Assembly (NCBI GenBank): GCA_036927565.1
Contig: JAYESD010000006.1
Coordinates: 98,801,353-98,865,352, forward strand
DNA: 64,000 nt
Direction: 5' to 3'
Source: Tuctoria greenei
Lineage: Eukaryota; Streptophyta; Magnoliopsida; Poales; Poaceae
The notes below the pieces were generated by a model. That model saw only the letters and a list, made by a program, of their open reading frames with translations, was not told where the DNA came from and did no database searches. A program made the position numbers and the translations under genes. The first letter of the stretch is position 1. The number at the start of each line of letters is the position of its first letter. Below are positions 33,405-45,300 of the stretch, piece after piece.

Positions 33405-34600
33405 TATCGAAGCATAAAAATTATGGAGGTGCTCGATACTCCATGGATTGGAAAGTGGGGTCCCATCCTCTGTTGCCAAGCGAACGCATCCAGGGCGGGA
33501 AACTTTGATAACTCGGAAGGGACCTTCCTAGCCAGGGGAGAGTTTGTTCATCCTTTCTCGACTCAGTATTCTCTGCAGCAACAGATCGCCTTCTTCGAGC
33601 TGCTGGTTGCGCACGAACCATTGATGATAGCGCTGGAGCGCCTGACGGTTGTGCATTCCGAACAGCTGCTTAGCACCTTCCCTCGTCAATGAGTTCTAGG
33701 TCTCCACCCCGGAGCTTGTCCTGCGCGGCTTCGTCGAAGGTCTGGATCTGGAGTGACCCCATGGTGATTTTCGGAGGAAGGATCACTTCAGCTCCGTGCA
33801 CCAAGAAGAAGGGTGTCTCTCCAGTTGAACGGTTAGGTGTTGTCCTGCTCACCCACAGTGCATATGGAAGCTCTTCTATCCAGTTGGATCCATGTTTCTT
33901 CAGGTCCTCATATGTGCGTGTATTAAGTCCTTTTAGTATCTCTGCATTTGCTCTCAAAACTTGGCAATTACTTGCGGGGTGAGCTACTAATGCATAGCTG
34001 ACTTGTGTGCCAAGATCTTTGCAATACTCTTGGAATGCTGCAATTGTGAATTGGGTTCCATTGTCAGTTATGACACTGTTCAGAACTCTAAATCTGTAAA
34101 CTATGGACTTCAAGAACTTGATAGCAAATTTCTTGTTAATTGTCACAACTGGAGTAGCTTTCGGCCACTTAGTGAACTTGTTCATGGTGACGTACAGGAA
34201 CCTGTAAGCTCCAACAGCTTTTCAGAAAGGTCCCAAAATGTACATCCCCCACATAGGGAATGGCCATGTAGGAGGTATCATTTGCAGCGATTGAGCCGGT
34301 GTGTGAATTTGTTTCTCATGGAACTAGAATGCTTCACACTTTTTTACCAGCTCAACTACATCCTGGAGTGTTGTAAGCCAGTAAAAGCTATGACGAAAAG
34401 CTTTACCGACCAACGTACGGGAAGACACGTGGTTCTTGCACTCGCCTCCATGGATTTCCGCGAGGAGCTCGCAACCTTCTTCTTGGGCAATGCACCTCAT
34501 TAGAATGCCATTGGCACCATGTTGGTAGAGATCCCCTTCTACCAACGTGTATCTTTAGCCAATATGACGATTCGGTTAGCGGAAGCATCGTCTTCAGGAA
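33405..34600 (-). pseudogene. pol: Integrase of gypsy A
   Basis: The zinc region appears near 34,330-34,500 (SRTLVGKAFRHSFYW, VVELVKKCEAF). The core has MNKFTKWPKATPVV, SVITDNGTQFT and a NCQVLRANAEILKG block where the catalytic Glu expected before RANAE is Leu. ALWVSRTTPNRSTGETPFFLVHGAE follows. The C-terminal end ATEDGTPLSNPWSIEHLHNF is in another frame, and the stop that ends the D protein here (TAG after FYA) reads TCG. At least one frameshift lies near 33,690. The enzyme cannot be active as it stands. Confidence 0.85.
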
Positions 34601-34684
34601 GGATGTTGTCTTTCAAGTAGCTCCGGATCTCCGAGATCCATGCATTAGAGCTAACTAGAGCATTCGGATTGTGTGCTGGGTTCC

Positions 34685-35960
34685 TCAGAGCTTCCTGCAG
34701 CGCCTACGATCCTTGGTGGACGCCATGGTAACAAGGCCATCGGGACTGCCAACTTTTGGGTGCTGGTCTCGCCCCCCATCAATCAGCTTGGCAGGCTGAG
34801 TGGCAGGTCCTAACAATCTCCTGACAAAAACTCCTTCGGGAGCTTGAGCTCCGGTTGAAGCTTTCATTGAGAGTTCATTAGCTTCAGCATTGTTGAGACG
34901 CTGGACATGGTAGAAGTCTAGGACATCGAAGTCCTTCTGTAGCTTCTGGACTTCGAGGAGGTAAGCATCAAGTTGAGGATTGTTGCAACTACATTCACCT
35001 TTCACTTGCTTGATGATGAGTTGCAAGTCACCCTTCACCATCAACTGTTTGACGCCATATGATAGCGCCACCTTGAGTTCGTGGATGAGAGCTTCATACT
35101 CCGCCATGTTGTTGGTTTCCTTGAAGTCAAGGTGTACCATGTACTTGACCTTCTCCCCGGCCGGAGTGAGGAGAAGGATTCCAGCTCCGGCCCCCTGCTT
35201 CTGCATGGAGCCGTCAAAGTAGAGAGTCTAGTGAGGCTCGATGAAGACCGGGACCTTGGGTTACGACTTCTGCTCACTATGGCCCCCAGGATTTGATGAA
35301 GAAGTGGTCCACTCCACCACTAAGTCAGCTAATGCCCGACTCTTGTAATAGTGTCGAGGCAAGAATTCGAGGTCAAATTCTGCCAGCTCCGCTGCCCACT
35401 TTGCGATATTTCCCGTAGAGTTGGTGTTATGCAATATAGCACGTAGTGGATATGAAGTTACCACTGATATTTTGTGGGTTTGAAAGTAGTGACGAAGCTT
35501 ACTTGAAGCAATAAGAACTGCGTAGAGCAGTTTATACACCTCAAGGTACCGAGTCTTGGCGTCATGCAGTACATCGCTGATAATGTACACTGGCCACTGG
35601 ACTGTTCGGACCTTCTCGGAAGGGCCAACAGCTTCTTCTTCATCAACCCGGACCCTCTCGAAGGGGTCCGAATCTTCTTGATGATCAGCCATGAGAACTC
35701 CCTTGGATGAGAGAGGTTGATCCTCGGGCAGCTTGCCTTTAGGATTCGTGCCTGGGGGCTGGGACCCAAACTATCCTTCAGGTAGTTCCGGACTCTGCCG
35801 AAGGGGTCTGGACTCCTGAACAGAAGATGGCTCCGGTCTCACCGTCACCAGGACCATGCTGACAACCTCCAGAGTTGCCAAAATAAAAAGCAAAATAGGC
35901 TCACCAAGATCTGGAGCTACCAAGATTGGTAGTGTGGTGAGAAGCTGCTTGAGCTATTGG
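34685..35960 (-). pseudogene. pol: RT connection and RNase H of gypsy A
   Basis: The connection region contains VQWPVYIISDVLHDAKTRY and KLLYAVLIASSKLRHYFQ. RNase H contains NNMAEYEALIHELKVAL and the conserved KGDLQLIIKQVKGE. Two frame changes separate them (around 35,230-35,260 and 35,700). The RNase H would remove RNA from the cDNA hybrid. Confidence 0.82.
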
Positions 35961-36830
35961 AACGTCCTTTATGCTTCTTCGAACCAATTGAATGTCCCGA
36001 ACTTCTTCAATAGCTTGAAAAATGGAAGTGCCCGCTCTACCAGTCTTGAGATGAACCGGCTGAGCGCAGCTAGACATCTAGTTAGCTTCTGGACATCCTT
36101 GACGCGGGCTGGGGGCCGCATCTCTTTAATAGCCTTGATCTTCGCCGGATTTGCCTTGATACCTCGGTGAGTCACCAAGAATCCAAAGATCTTCCCAGAG
36201 CTAACCCCAAAGACACATTTGTTCAGGTTTAGCTTGGTGTGCGTTATGCACAGCTTGTCAAAGACGGCTTGCAGGTTTTCAAGGAGTGATTCCTTGTTCT
36301 TCACCTTCACGACAATGTCATCGACGTAGACCTCCACCAAGTCCCTAATGAGCTCTCCAAATGTTTTTTGCATGGCTCGCACAAAAGTTGAAGCAGCGTT
36401 TTTGAGACCGAAGGGCATAGCAGTGTAACAAACAACCCATTTACTGTTATGAAGGCAGTATGCCCTTCATCTTCCCTAGACATTTGAATCAGATGATATC
36501 CAGAATATGCATATAGGAAAAACAATAGTTCACACCCGGAGGTGGAATCCACTATATGGTCTATTCTAGGTAGTGGAAATGGTTCTTTTGGGCATGTCTT
36601 ATTCAAGGTGGTGTAGTCGATTTACATCCGAAGCTTCCTGCCGGCCTTTTGTATGACGATTGTGTTTGCCAGCCACCGAGGATGATGAACCTCCAGGATG
36701 AAACCAACTTCGAGAAGCTTCTTGATTTCTTGTCTAATGAAGTTCTGCCGCTCGACTGATTGCTTCTAGGGCTTCTAATGTACTGGCCGTGCATCAGGAT
36801 ATATCTTCAGGCTGTGCTCAATCACCTCCC
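35961..36830 (-). pseudogene. pol: Reverse transcriptase of gypsy A
   Basis: Conserved blocks NKTCPKEPFPLPRIDHIVD and GCELLFFLYAYSGYHLIQM lie before a frameshift near 36,420. The catalytic VYVDDIVVKVKN and FGFLVTHRGIKANPAKIKAI follow in a second frame. The first catalytic Asp position reads LYAYSG where LDAYSG is expected. The N-terminal part (36,600-36,830) has several stops. Confidence 0.87.
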
Positions 36831-37759
36831 TAGGGATCCCAGAAATCTGTGACGGTTGCCATGCAAACACGTCAACATTTGCCCAGAGGAAAGTGATGAG
36901 CGCAAGTTCCTATTTGTTGTCCAGACCTCTTGATATACGGGTGGTCTGGGCAGCATCAGAACCGATTTGGACGAATTTGATGGGAATGTCGGTGTCGCCA
37001 CTTGGTTACACGCGTGGTGCATAGGTTGAGCCTCGCTGATGAGAGCTCAGGGGTTGAGCAGCTTGCTCCTTGCCGGATCTATCCTCCTGTGTTGTTGCAA
37101 GCGCGTGGAGTTGGTGACTCCCATAGTGCGATCTCCGCGAATCCGAAGAATGCCTGAAGGAGTCAACATCTCGAATACCAAGTAGCCATAGTGAGTTGCG
37201 GCCATAAACCTATACAGGGTTGGCCTGCCTAGGATGGCGTTGAAGGGAGGCTGATGTGCGCTACGTCGAAGACCAACTTCTCGGTCATGTAGCTCTCCTG
37301 AGTCCCGAAGGTCACCGGGAGTGTAATTGACCCGAGAGAAGTGATGGCTCCTGGACCTGCCCCGGAGAAGGGAAGTGAGGGGCGAAGGTCCGAGAGGTTG
37401 AGCTCGATCTTCACGAACGCTTCGTAGTTGAGGAGGTTGAGCACCGCACCTCCATCCACCAAGACATGATAGAGTTGTACATTGTTGATGGTAGGAGAAA
37501 CCATCAACGGCAGTTGACTAGCTTCGATCATGTTTCTTGGGCAATTCGAAGCATCAAAAGTGATGGCAGTGTCCATCCACATCCGATGGTGTTCTTCCTT
37601 GGTGGTGGGAGCTGCGGCAGCCATCTCCCGATGCAAGGTCTTGAGGATGCGACGAGAGGTAATATCCCATGACCCTCCATATATTGTATCGAGAGTCTTC
37701 TGATGCTCATTGTCGGAGATGTTAGAATCATCATCGACGGTGTTGTATAAGGCCTTCAT
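36831..37759 (-). pseudogene. pol: Protease region of gypsy A
   Basis: LYHVLVDGGAVLNLL is the active-site block of gypsy protease with Gly where many have Ser or Thr (DGG instead of D(S/T)G), a form I also associate with this grass group. D has the same form (VDGGVTLNL). EKLVFDVAHISLPS and a GRPTLYRFMA-type block follow in a shifted frame. The upstream part has NEHQKTLDTIYGGSWDITS, a conserved linker after gag. Confidence 0.8.
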
Positions 37760-39290
37760 AACCTTATTGGGGTCCTGGAAGCCTAGCTCCTGATGAGCTG
37801 GAGCTTCGTCGACCTTCTGCTTTCATTCCCGTTGGCAGAAAGGAGCTTCTTCTTGACGCTTGTTGTAGCATTCAACAAGGCGCTGGACCTCGCAACAATC
37901 TTCAAGATTGTGGGTGTCCGTTTTGTGGATCGGACACCACATATTTTGACCATCGCTGTCCTCAAACGATGGTCGAGGATGTTTTTCGGGGTGTGGCCCC
38001 CAGCCACCCGGAACTGCAGCTCCAGCAGCAGTAGGCATGCCGGTCGATGACTTCTTCTAGCCGTTGGACTTTTTCTTCATTTTTCCACTGTCGGAGGCAG
38101 CAGCATCAGTTTTGGAGGAGGGTTTACTAGCCTCCGGAGCTGGTTTGGAGTGCATCTCTCGGCCCTCCACAGCCTTAGCACATTTGTCGGCTAGGCTGAA
38201 GAGCTCCATGAAGCTGGTGACTTCTTTTGTTGCCAGCTTCTCCAGCATCTTCTTATCTCTAACTGCTTGTTGAAATGCGACAACGACGAAGCGTTGGAGA
38301 TAGAAGGAATTGTGTTCCATACCTAAGAAAACCGCTGGATGAACGATCGCAACGACTCTCCCGTCTTCTGTTGTACGGTAAACAGGTCCAACTTGGTGCC
38401 AGGTCAGGTGTAGGAGATCCTGAAGTTGGCGGTGAATTGGCGGCAAAGCTTCGCCCAACTTTTGATGGAGTTAGGCAAAAGACTCATGAACCAAGACATG
38501 GTTGTCCCGGTTAGAGCCACTGGGAAGTAGTTGGCCATAACAGCCTCATTGGCTCCAGCCGTGAGGATGGCGGTGGAGTATATCTGGAGGAACTCGACGG
38601 GGTTGATAGTCCCGTCGTACTTCTCCGGCGGATGAGGCTGGAACTTCGGTGGCCATTCTACCATGCAAAGGTGCATGGCCAGAGCCGAACAGCCACCCCC
38701 TACTCCCAATGGAGAAGGGTTTTCACGAGCGGCTCGCCTCTCACGAGCGCGCTCCATGAGGACGCAACCATCCTACCTCATGTATCGACGGTCGAGCTCC
38801 GACCGGAGACCATGAGTCGAGAGCCTCGATGCCGTGTGAGTGTGGCATGCCCCGGAGAGCAATGATGTCACATGTTGGGAGGGCGCACAGCTCCTGTGCT
38901 GTGACACTTGAGGACCAAGTCTACCAGACAAGGTCCTATTTCTTGAAGGTGCTTGCCCAGCAGGGGGCGGACCTTGGTTACTGATGGCATTGGCTGCAGC
39001 TGCAACCAAGTGATCCACATCAGTGTGTCATTGCTCTGTGGCGCCTTGAGGAGCTCCGAGCGCTAGAGGACATTGGAGAAGAGTCCACGCTGCGTTCAGC
39101 GCGTTCTCAGGGTTGTTCGTCAATGCAGTGACCGACGCGAAAACACCATCTTGCTGCGATGGTGGAGTTGGTGGTGGAAAAACACCTACCGGGACAACAG
39201 CGTTAGCCGGCTTCTGCGCATTCGAGGGATTTCCTCCAGCAAGCAGCTTAGTGTGGCTGTTGGACGATGCTGCAGCAGATTTCACAATCT
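37760..39290 (-). pseudogene. gag: gag of gypsy A
   Basis: The frame opens at MKSAAASSNSHTKLL. In-frame stops near 39,026 and 38,770 are followed by the capsid core (VEWPPKFQPHPPEKYDGTIN, PVEFLQIYSTAILTA, NYFPVALTGTTMSWF), which matches gypsy Retrotrans_gag. A frameshift near 38,440 leads to the next block (QQAVRDKKMLEKLATKE). A zinc-finger-like WCPIHKTDTHNLEDCCEV occurs at about 37,900-37,950. The order and spacing equal those in D. Confidence 0.82.
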
Positions 39291-39301
39291 TGAAATCTCA
39301 G

Positions 39302-39324
39302 GCGCCCCTACCTGGCACGCCAAA
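39302..39324 (-). promoter_or_regulatory. Primer binding site of gypsy A
   Basis: On the minus strand TTTGGCGTGCCAGGTAGGGG follows the 5' LTR. D has TTTGGCACGCCAGGTAGGG at the same place. I cannot name the tRNA with confidence. Confidence 0.65.
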
Positions 39325-40181
39325 TGTCCAACTATAGACTAAGACACTTGCCACGGTACTACTAAAACATAGTCCGCGGATATTTTAATTCAGTTGGGGC
39401 ACGCATAAGATTATGAACAAGACGGTGACACAAAGGATTTTTACGTGGTTCGGGCCGCCTGAGCGTAATACCCTACTCCACGGGGTGGTTGTTGATGAGT
39501 TTGTGTGAGTAGTATGCGTGTGAGCTTGCCTCGGCTTAGTTGGCCTTGGTTGGACTTGGTTTCTACCGTGCGGCTCAGCCCTTTTATATGCCAAGGACTG
39601 ACCGTTACAGGGATCGCATGGCCCGACAAGTGGCCTCAGTGGTGTTCAATCACCTAATACATGATTTACATGTATTAAGTATGATTAATAGTGATAATGT
39701 GCCTTAATGGCGATGTTACCGGTACTAAAGGTCCCCTGATCATGTGTCATTAATGCTGAATTAATGACATGTTAATCCGGTCTTGTAAAGGCCCTGTTAA
39801 TAGCCTCTTGAATGTCTGTGCTGTTGGAGATCCTGTAGTCGTTGCTGGCTAAGCTCCAGAGGTACAACATGTTGCAGCTCTGGATCTTCCGTCTATGGGG
39901 AGGCAAGTCCGAAGCTACTAAACATGTGGCAACACTGGAGCTTCCTTCAACTGGGGGTTAGGTCCGGGGCCACTGGACTCGTGGCAAGACTGGAGCTTTC
40001 GTATGGAGGGAGTTAGGTTCGACCTTGCGATACATGTGGCAGTGCTGGACCTACCCAACCGAGAGAGGCAGGTCCAGTGCAACGGGACACGTTGAGCCTT
40101 CGGAAGTCTTCAACTCGGACGTGGGAACTCTTTCGCTTTTCTTGCGGTATCATGGGGTACCCGGTATGCAGGGTACCAACA
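39325..40181 (-). repeat. 5' LTR of gypsy A
   Basis: On the minus strand it begins TGTTGGTACCCTGCATACC and ends GTCTATAGTTGGACA, 857 bp. A minus-strand TATA box (CATATAAAAG) lies at 39,581-39,589. It is colinear with the 3' copy. Confidence 0.9.
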
Positions 40182-41645
40182 AGTGTCATTTATATTCTCC
40201 CAAAGGAAGGCTAGGTGGAAGCAAAGCAATCATCAAATGGAGAGGCTAGGTTGATCTAGGTAGGTTTCTAGCAAGGATGAATAAAGGATAATTGGAGATA
40301 GTGTGACACACACGTGAGCATTCTATCCTAAAGGGGTAAAAGAGGTAAAGAGGGACTAGGCTAAGAGTGAGCTAGATACTACTACTGTTCTTCTAATGTA
40401 CATATACATAGCCTAAGTTAGTTACTAATGATCATATCAATTATGAATTCTCATGCTAAGTGGATTAACACATCGGGCGTGGGTTTACCCTAGCAACAGT
40501 AGGACGACTCCCGCCAAGAGCCTGTGGCATAGCCGAAACGTGGAGAATTACAAAGGACAGATTGGGTTGTCACCACCTACTGTCTACCTCTTCAATCCGT
40601 AGGTCTACGAGACATTCAACAATACTCACCTATCCCAGCACCATACTAGCATATTAAGTAATTACCTTAAGAGCTTGGCACAAGCCATCCTAAGGCAATG
40701 AACTAAATCATCATTGAACAAATGTTAATTCATAGCATAAGTGATTCATATTAACATAATCATGTCATAGCTAATTAGACTATAGTGGGGGTTTGTAGTG
40801 TTTATGATGATATAATGAGAATGTTATAGCATAATCATAAATACTACTCCTACAACATATATGGAATTCACAATCAAACAAAAAATGCTTCCTCCAAGTA
40901 TATGAACAATAGAAGACTAAAGATAACATCTTTATTAAGAGCAAAGTCACAAATACAAATAGGAACATAAGAGTCATACCTTTCCCAACTTAGACTATGG
41001 ACTAAGAATTGGGAAGAGACTCCTCTCCTACTTGAACTATGGACTAGAGGCTCTCCTCTCTACAGCCTATACTCCGCTAAACCTACGGATAATAGTGGAT
41101 ACAATGGATGAATACTCAAGTGGTGTGTGTGTGGAGTGAGGGTAGGGGTCCTATTTATAGGTGGGGAAGGGTCGGTTCCCGCCACTAAAAGCGTGTGAAT
41201 CAGTCACCACTCACTTCTTCAAGCCGGGAGGAGCCAAAACGTGGCGATTGACCGAGTTTGGCGCCAGGACTAGGTCGGTCGACTAGGGAGGTCGGCCGAC
41301 CTGGTCTTTGCACCATTTCTTGTGTGCATTCTCTAGGTCACTACCAGGTGGGTCCCATCCCTTGATATGGGTTCTACACCATTGGATGGCCTCGGATACT
41401 TCTGTTTGTGGGCCATTTGATCCATGTGGTTCCACATGTCTTCGATTGATTGGATGGGATGGTATTTTATAGGATTGATCCCCCTCTTTTACCTCATTTT
41501 CTGCAGTAATTCCTTGCATGGACTTTTTCTCCAAGTACGAGTGGAAATAGGTTAAATAGAAAGGTGATGTGTGCGACAAATAACAACTCTTTCACATAAT
41601 TGAGTTATAGTAATGGGTGAAATTGGTATATAACAACCGTCAACA

Positions 41646-42141
41646 ATCACCAAAATAGGTAGAGTGGCGTACTTATGGTGTTGGACCAGACTATGTCGAT
41701 AGCGCACTCTGGACCTGTGATTGGCTCTGGTTTTCAGGCAAGTAGACCATCTAGAAATACTAAGATCCGATAGAAGATTACCAATAAAACTTATATATTA
41801 CATGAATCTCTAGGACTAAATTTCAAGTGGATTGCACAACATTGCTATTGACAAGAAGGTAAAAGATGATAAAAAAATTGAGCATGTGTAGAATTAATGC
41901 ACGTGGAGTCTGTTCATAAATGTATTTCATTATAGGTCTGAATAATAGGGGAGACAAGAACACACTTAAATTACAAGACCAAGTTAAGTGTGCTATTCAT
42001 CTTGTACTATCCTAGGGAAGGTAAAGACACAGCTAAAGTACAGTACCAAGTTAAGTGTGCTTTTTATCTATAAACAACCCAACTCTATTCATAGACTTAA
42101 TGAAATACATTTTTTCCAAATACTAGCTCGGCTCTGTGTAA
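41646..42141 (-). other. Spacer of D after integrase, right half
   Basis: It continues 5,321-5,520 across the S1 and A insertions. It has the same paired hairpin region (about 41,965-42,060) as A and G and no coding sequence. Confidence 0.68.
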
Positions 42142-43340
42142 CTAAGCGTAGAACTTATGAAGGTGCTCAATGTTCCAAGGGTTGGGAAGTGGTATCCCAT
42201 CCTCTGTTGCCAAGCAGACACATCCAGGACGGGAAACTTTGATAACTAGAAAAGGACCTTCCTTGCTATGGATAAGTTTGTTCATCCCTTCACGAGTAAG
42301 TATTCGCCACAGCACCAGATTGCCTTCTTCCAACTGCTGGTTGCGCACATACCTTTGGTGATAGTGCCAGAGAGCCTGGCGGTATCTCGCATTTTGGACA
42401 GCTGCTTGGCACCTTGCCTCGTTGATGAGGTCTAGGTCTTCACACTAAAGATGGTCCTGCGTGGCTTCGTCGTAGGCAGACCCGGAGAGAACCCATGGTG
42501 ACCTCCAGAGGAAGGATTGCTTCAACTCCGTACACAAAGACGAAGGGTGTCTCTCTTGTTTCCCAGCTGGGTGTTGTCCGACTAAGCCCACAGTGCAGTC
42601 CAAAGCTCTTCTATCCAATTGGCGCCACATTTCTTCAAGCGCTCATAAGTGCGCGTCTTGAGTCCTTTGAGTATTTATGTGTTTGCTCTCTCAGCTTGGC
42701 CATTGCTTGCCGGATGAGCTACTTATGCGTAGCTGACTGTTATACCGAGATCTTCACAGTACTCTTGGAAAGTTGTACTTGTGAATTGGGTTCCGTTGTT
42801 AGTGATGACTCTGTTTGTAACTCCAAATTTGCAGACAATGGACTTCAAGAACTTGATGGCAGATTGCTTGTTGATTGTCACAACTGGTGCAGCTTCCGAC
42901 CACTTTGTGAACTTGTCGATGGTGATGTATAAGAACGAGTACCCTCCGATGGCTTTTGGGAAAGGTCCAAAAATATCTATCCTCCACATAGCGAATGTCA
43001 ATGAAGGATGAATCATTTGTATTGGTTGTGCTGGTGTGTGAATCGGCTTCGCATGGAATTGGCACGCTTCCCACTTTTTGACCAGCTCGGCTGCATCCTG
43101 GAGTGATGTAGGCTAGTAAAAACCATGCCGGAAGGCCTTACCGGCCAACGTGCGAGATGATGCGTGATTCCCACACTCACTTCCATGGATCTCTATGATG
43201 CAGCCTTCTTCTCAGGAAATGCACTGCATTAGAATGCCGTTGGCACCACATCAGTAGAGATCCCCTTCTACCAACGTGTATCTTTTAGCCAATCTGACAA
43301 TTCGCTCAGCGGATACACCCTCTTCAGGAAGGATGTTGTC
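42142..43340 (-). pseudogene. pol: Integrase of gypsy D
   Basis: The core shows FAMWRIDIFGPFPKAIGG, IDKFTKWSEAAPVV and RVITNNGTQFT. The residue that should be the second catalytic Asp is Asn (ITNNG instead of ITDNG). The end block LATEDGIPLPNPWNIEHLHK closes with TAG. Frames change at about 42,350 and 42,720, and the zinc region near 43,080-43,200 has stops. Confidence 0.85.
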
Positions 43341-43352
43341 CTTCAAGTAGTC

Positions 43353-44199
43353 TCAGACCTCCAAGATCCATGCATCGGGACTGACTTGAGCTTTCGGATC
43401 TTGTGCGCTTGATTGCTTGGAGCTTCCTATAGCACCTACGATCCTTGGTGGACGCCATGGTAATAGGGCCACCAGGACCGCCAGCTTCGAGGTGTTGGTC
43501 ATGTCCCCATCACTCAGTTCGGTAGGATGAGCGACAGGTGTTGGTAATCTCCTAACAAAAACCCCATCGGGTCCTTGAGCTGCGATTGAAGCCTTCGTCG
43601 ACAGATCGTCGGCTTCAGCGTTGTTGAGGCGCTGGACATGGCAGAGGTCTAGGACGTGGAAGTCTTTCTGCAACTTCTGGACTTCAAGTAGATATGCAGC
43701 AAGTTGAGGGTTATTGCAACTACATAAACCTTTGACTTGTTTGATGATGAGTTGCGTGTCACCCTTCACCAGCAGCTGTCGGACGCCATATGATGTCGCC
43801 ACCTTGAGTCTGAAGATGAGAGCTTCATATTCTGCCATGTTGTTGGTTGCCTTGAAGTTGAGGCGTACCATGTACTTGACCTTCTCCCCAGTTGGAGAGA
43901 GGAAAAGGATTCTAGCTCCAACCCCCTACTTCTTCACGAAGCCGTCAAAGTAGAGAGTCCAGTGAGGCTCAGTGAAGACCGGGACCTTAGATTTCGGCTT
44001 CTGCTCATTGAGGCCCCCCGAACTTGATGAAGAAGGTGTCCACTCTGCCACAAAGTCAGCCAATGCCTGACTCTTGATTGCGTGTCGAGGCGAGAATTCG
44101 AGATCAATGAAGACTCTGGGTCCCTTGAGTATCTACTGCTTTCCTGAGCAGTAGATACTACCTCAGATGATAGAGGTTTAGGATCCGTGCCTCGCGGCT
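43353..44199 (-). pseudogene. pol: RNase H region of gypsy D
   Basis: NNMAEYEALIFRLKVATSYG and KGDTQLIIKQVKGLCSCNNP match the RNase H of A (34,685-35,206) closely over about 140 codons. The RT-connection between 44,030 and 44,200 is shorter than in A, by several hundred bases, which suggests a deletion. Confidence 0.83.
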
Positions 44200-45300
44200 G
44201 GGACCCAGACTCTGCTTCAGGTAGACTCTAGAGTTGAAGATATTTCTGGTCTTTCTGCAACCAGAACCATGCTGACAACCTCCGTAGTTGGAGCGATGTA
44301 AAGCAGAAGAGGCTCACCAAGCTCTGGAGCTACCATGATTATCAGTGTGTTGAGGAGCTGTTTGAGCTCTTGGAATGCCATCTCTGCTTCTTCAGACCAA
44401 TGGAATGCTCCGAACTTCCTCAACAACTTGAAGAAGGGAGTGCCCGCTCTACCAGCCTTGAGATGAACCGGCTGAGCGAAGCTAGGCGCCCAGTAAGCTT
44501 ATGGACGTCCTTGACACGGGCTGGAGGCCGCATCACTTCAATGGCTTTGATCTTCGTCAGATTTGCTTCAATTCCTCGGTGTGTCACCAAGAAACCGAGA
44601 AGCTTTTCGGAGTTAACCCCGAAGACACGCTTGTCTGGGTTGAGCTTTGTGCGCGTCAGGCACAACTTGTCAAAGACGTATTGAAGGTTGTCGAGGAGTG
44701 AATCTTTGTTCTTCACCTATACGACGATGTCATCGACGTAGACCTCCACTAGATCCCGAATGAGATCCCCAATGGTTTTGTGCATAGCTCGCACAAAAGT
44801 AGAGAGCACATTCTTGAGACCATAAGGCATCGCTGTGTAGCAATAGAGACCATCTACCGTAATAAAAGCAGTGTGCTCTTCATCTTCCTTAGACATTGGA
44901 ATTTGATGAAAACCAGTGTATGCGTCCAACAAACACAAAAGCTCACAACTTGAGGTAGAATTCACTATCTGATCGACTATTGGTAGATGAAAGGGGTCTT
45001 TTGGACATGCCTTATTCAGTGTGGTGTGGTCGATGCACATCTGAAGCTTCCCGCCAGCCTTTGGCACGACGACTGGGTTTGCCAGCCATCGTGGATGATG
45101 AACCTCCCGGATGAATCGAGCATCGAGCAGCTTCTTAACTTCTTCTCGGGTGAAGTTTTGCCACTCAGCAGATTGCTTTTGGGGCTTCTGTTGTATAGGT
45201 CGTGCGTCGAGGTATATCTTTAGATGGTGCTCGATCACCTCTGTGGGGATCTAGGCATCTGTGACCGTTGCCATGCAAACACGTCAACATTTCCCCGAAG
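44200..45300 (-). pseudogene. pol: Reverse transcriptase of gypsy D
   Basis: This is an almost intact RT for more than 170 codons: NKACPKDPFHLPIVDQIVN, CELLCLLDAYTGFHQIPM and the catalytic VYVDDIVV. A TAG stands directly after YVDDIVV, at about 44,717. FGVNSEKLLGFLVTHRGIEA continues beyond it. HPRWLANPVVVPKAGGKLQM is the usual N-terminal block. Confidence 0.9.

Larger units (their letters stand above)
5670..40181 (-). mobile_element. Gypsy element A, complete Tat-like LTR retrotransposon with nested insertions
   Basis: A has two LTRs in the same orientation (39,325-40,181 as 5', 5,670-6,525 as 3'), a primer binding site next to the 5' LTR and a purine tract next to the 3' LTR. Flanking sequences GGCGT (left) and AGTGT (right) each differ by one base from GGTGT, a decayed TSD within solo LTR S1. 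The internal order on the minus strand is gag, protease, RT, RNase H, integrase, spacer, 72-bp tandem repeats, antisense gene. Removing the nested T cluster (6,633-17,988) and copia E (19,078-29,037) leaves an element of about 13 kb. All reading frames carry stops or frameshifts. Confidence 0.87.
5521..41645 (-). mobile_element. Solo LTR S1 (F family), split by element A
   Basis: The two LTR pieces are 5,521-5,669 and 40,182-41,645 (about 1.6 kb together). On the minus strand the LTR starts TGTTGACGGTTGTTATATACC at the right end and finishes ...TATTAACA at the left end. It matches the LTRs of F and S3, including the conserved ACTACTGTCT... region near 40,560 and a minus-strand TATA motif near 41,150. 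Flanks ACCAA and ATCAC are compatible with one degraded 5-bp duplication when aligned with the intact site in G (58,545-58,555). No internal region is present, so I call it a solo LTR. Confidence 0.72.

Noticed and set aside
33297..33479. Short minus-strand frame as an independent gene
   Set aside because: It holds the standard integrase C-terminal block (NPWSIEHLHNF) in a shifted frame and belongs to pol of A.
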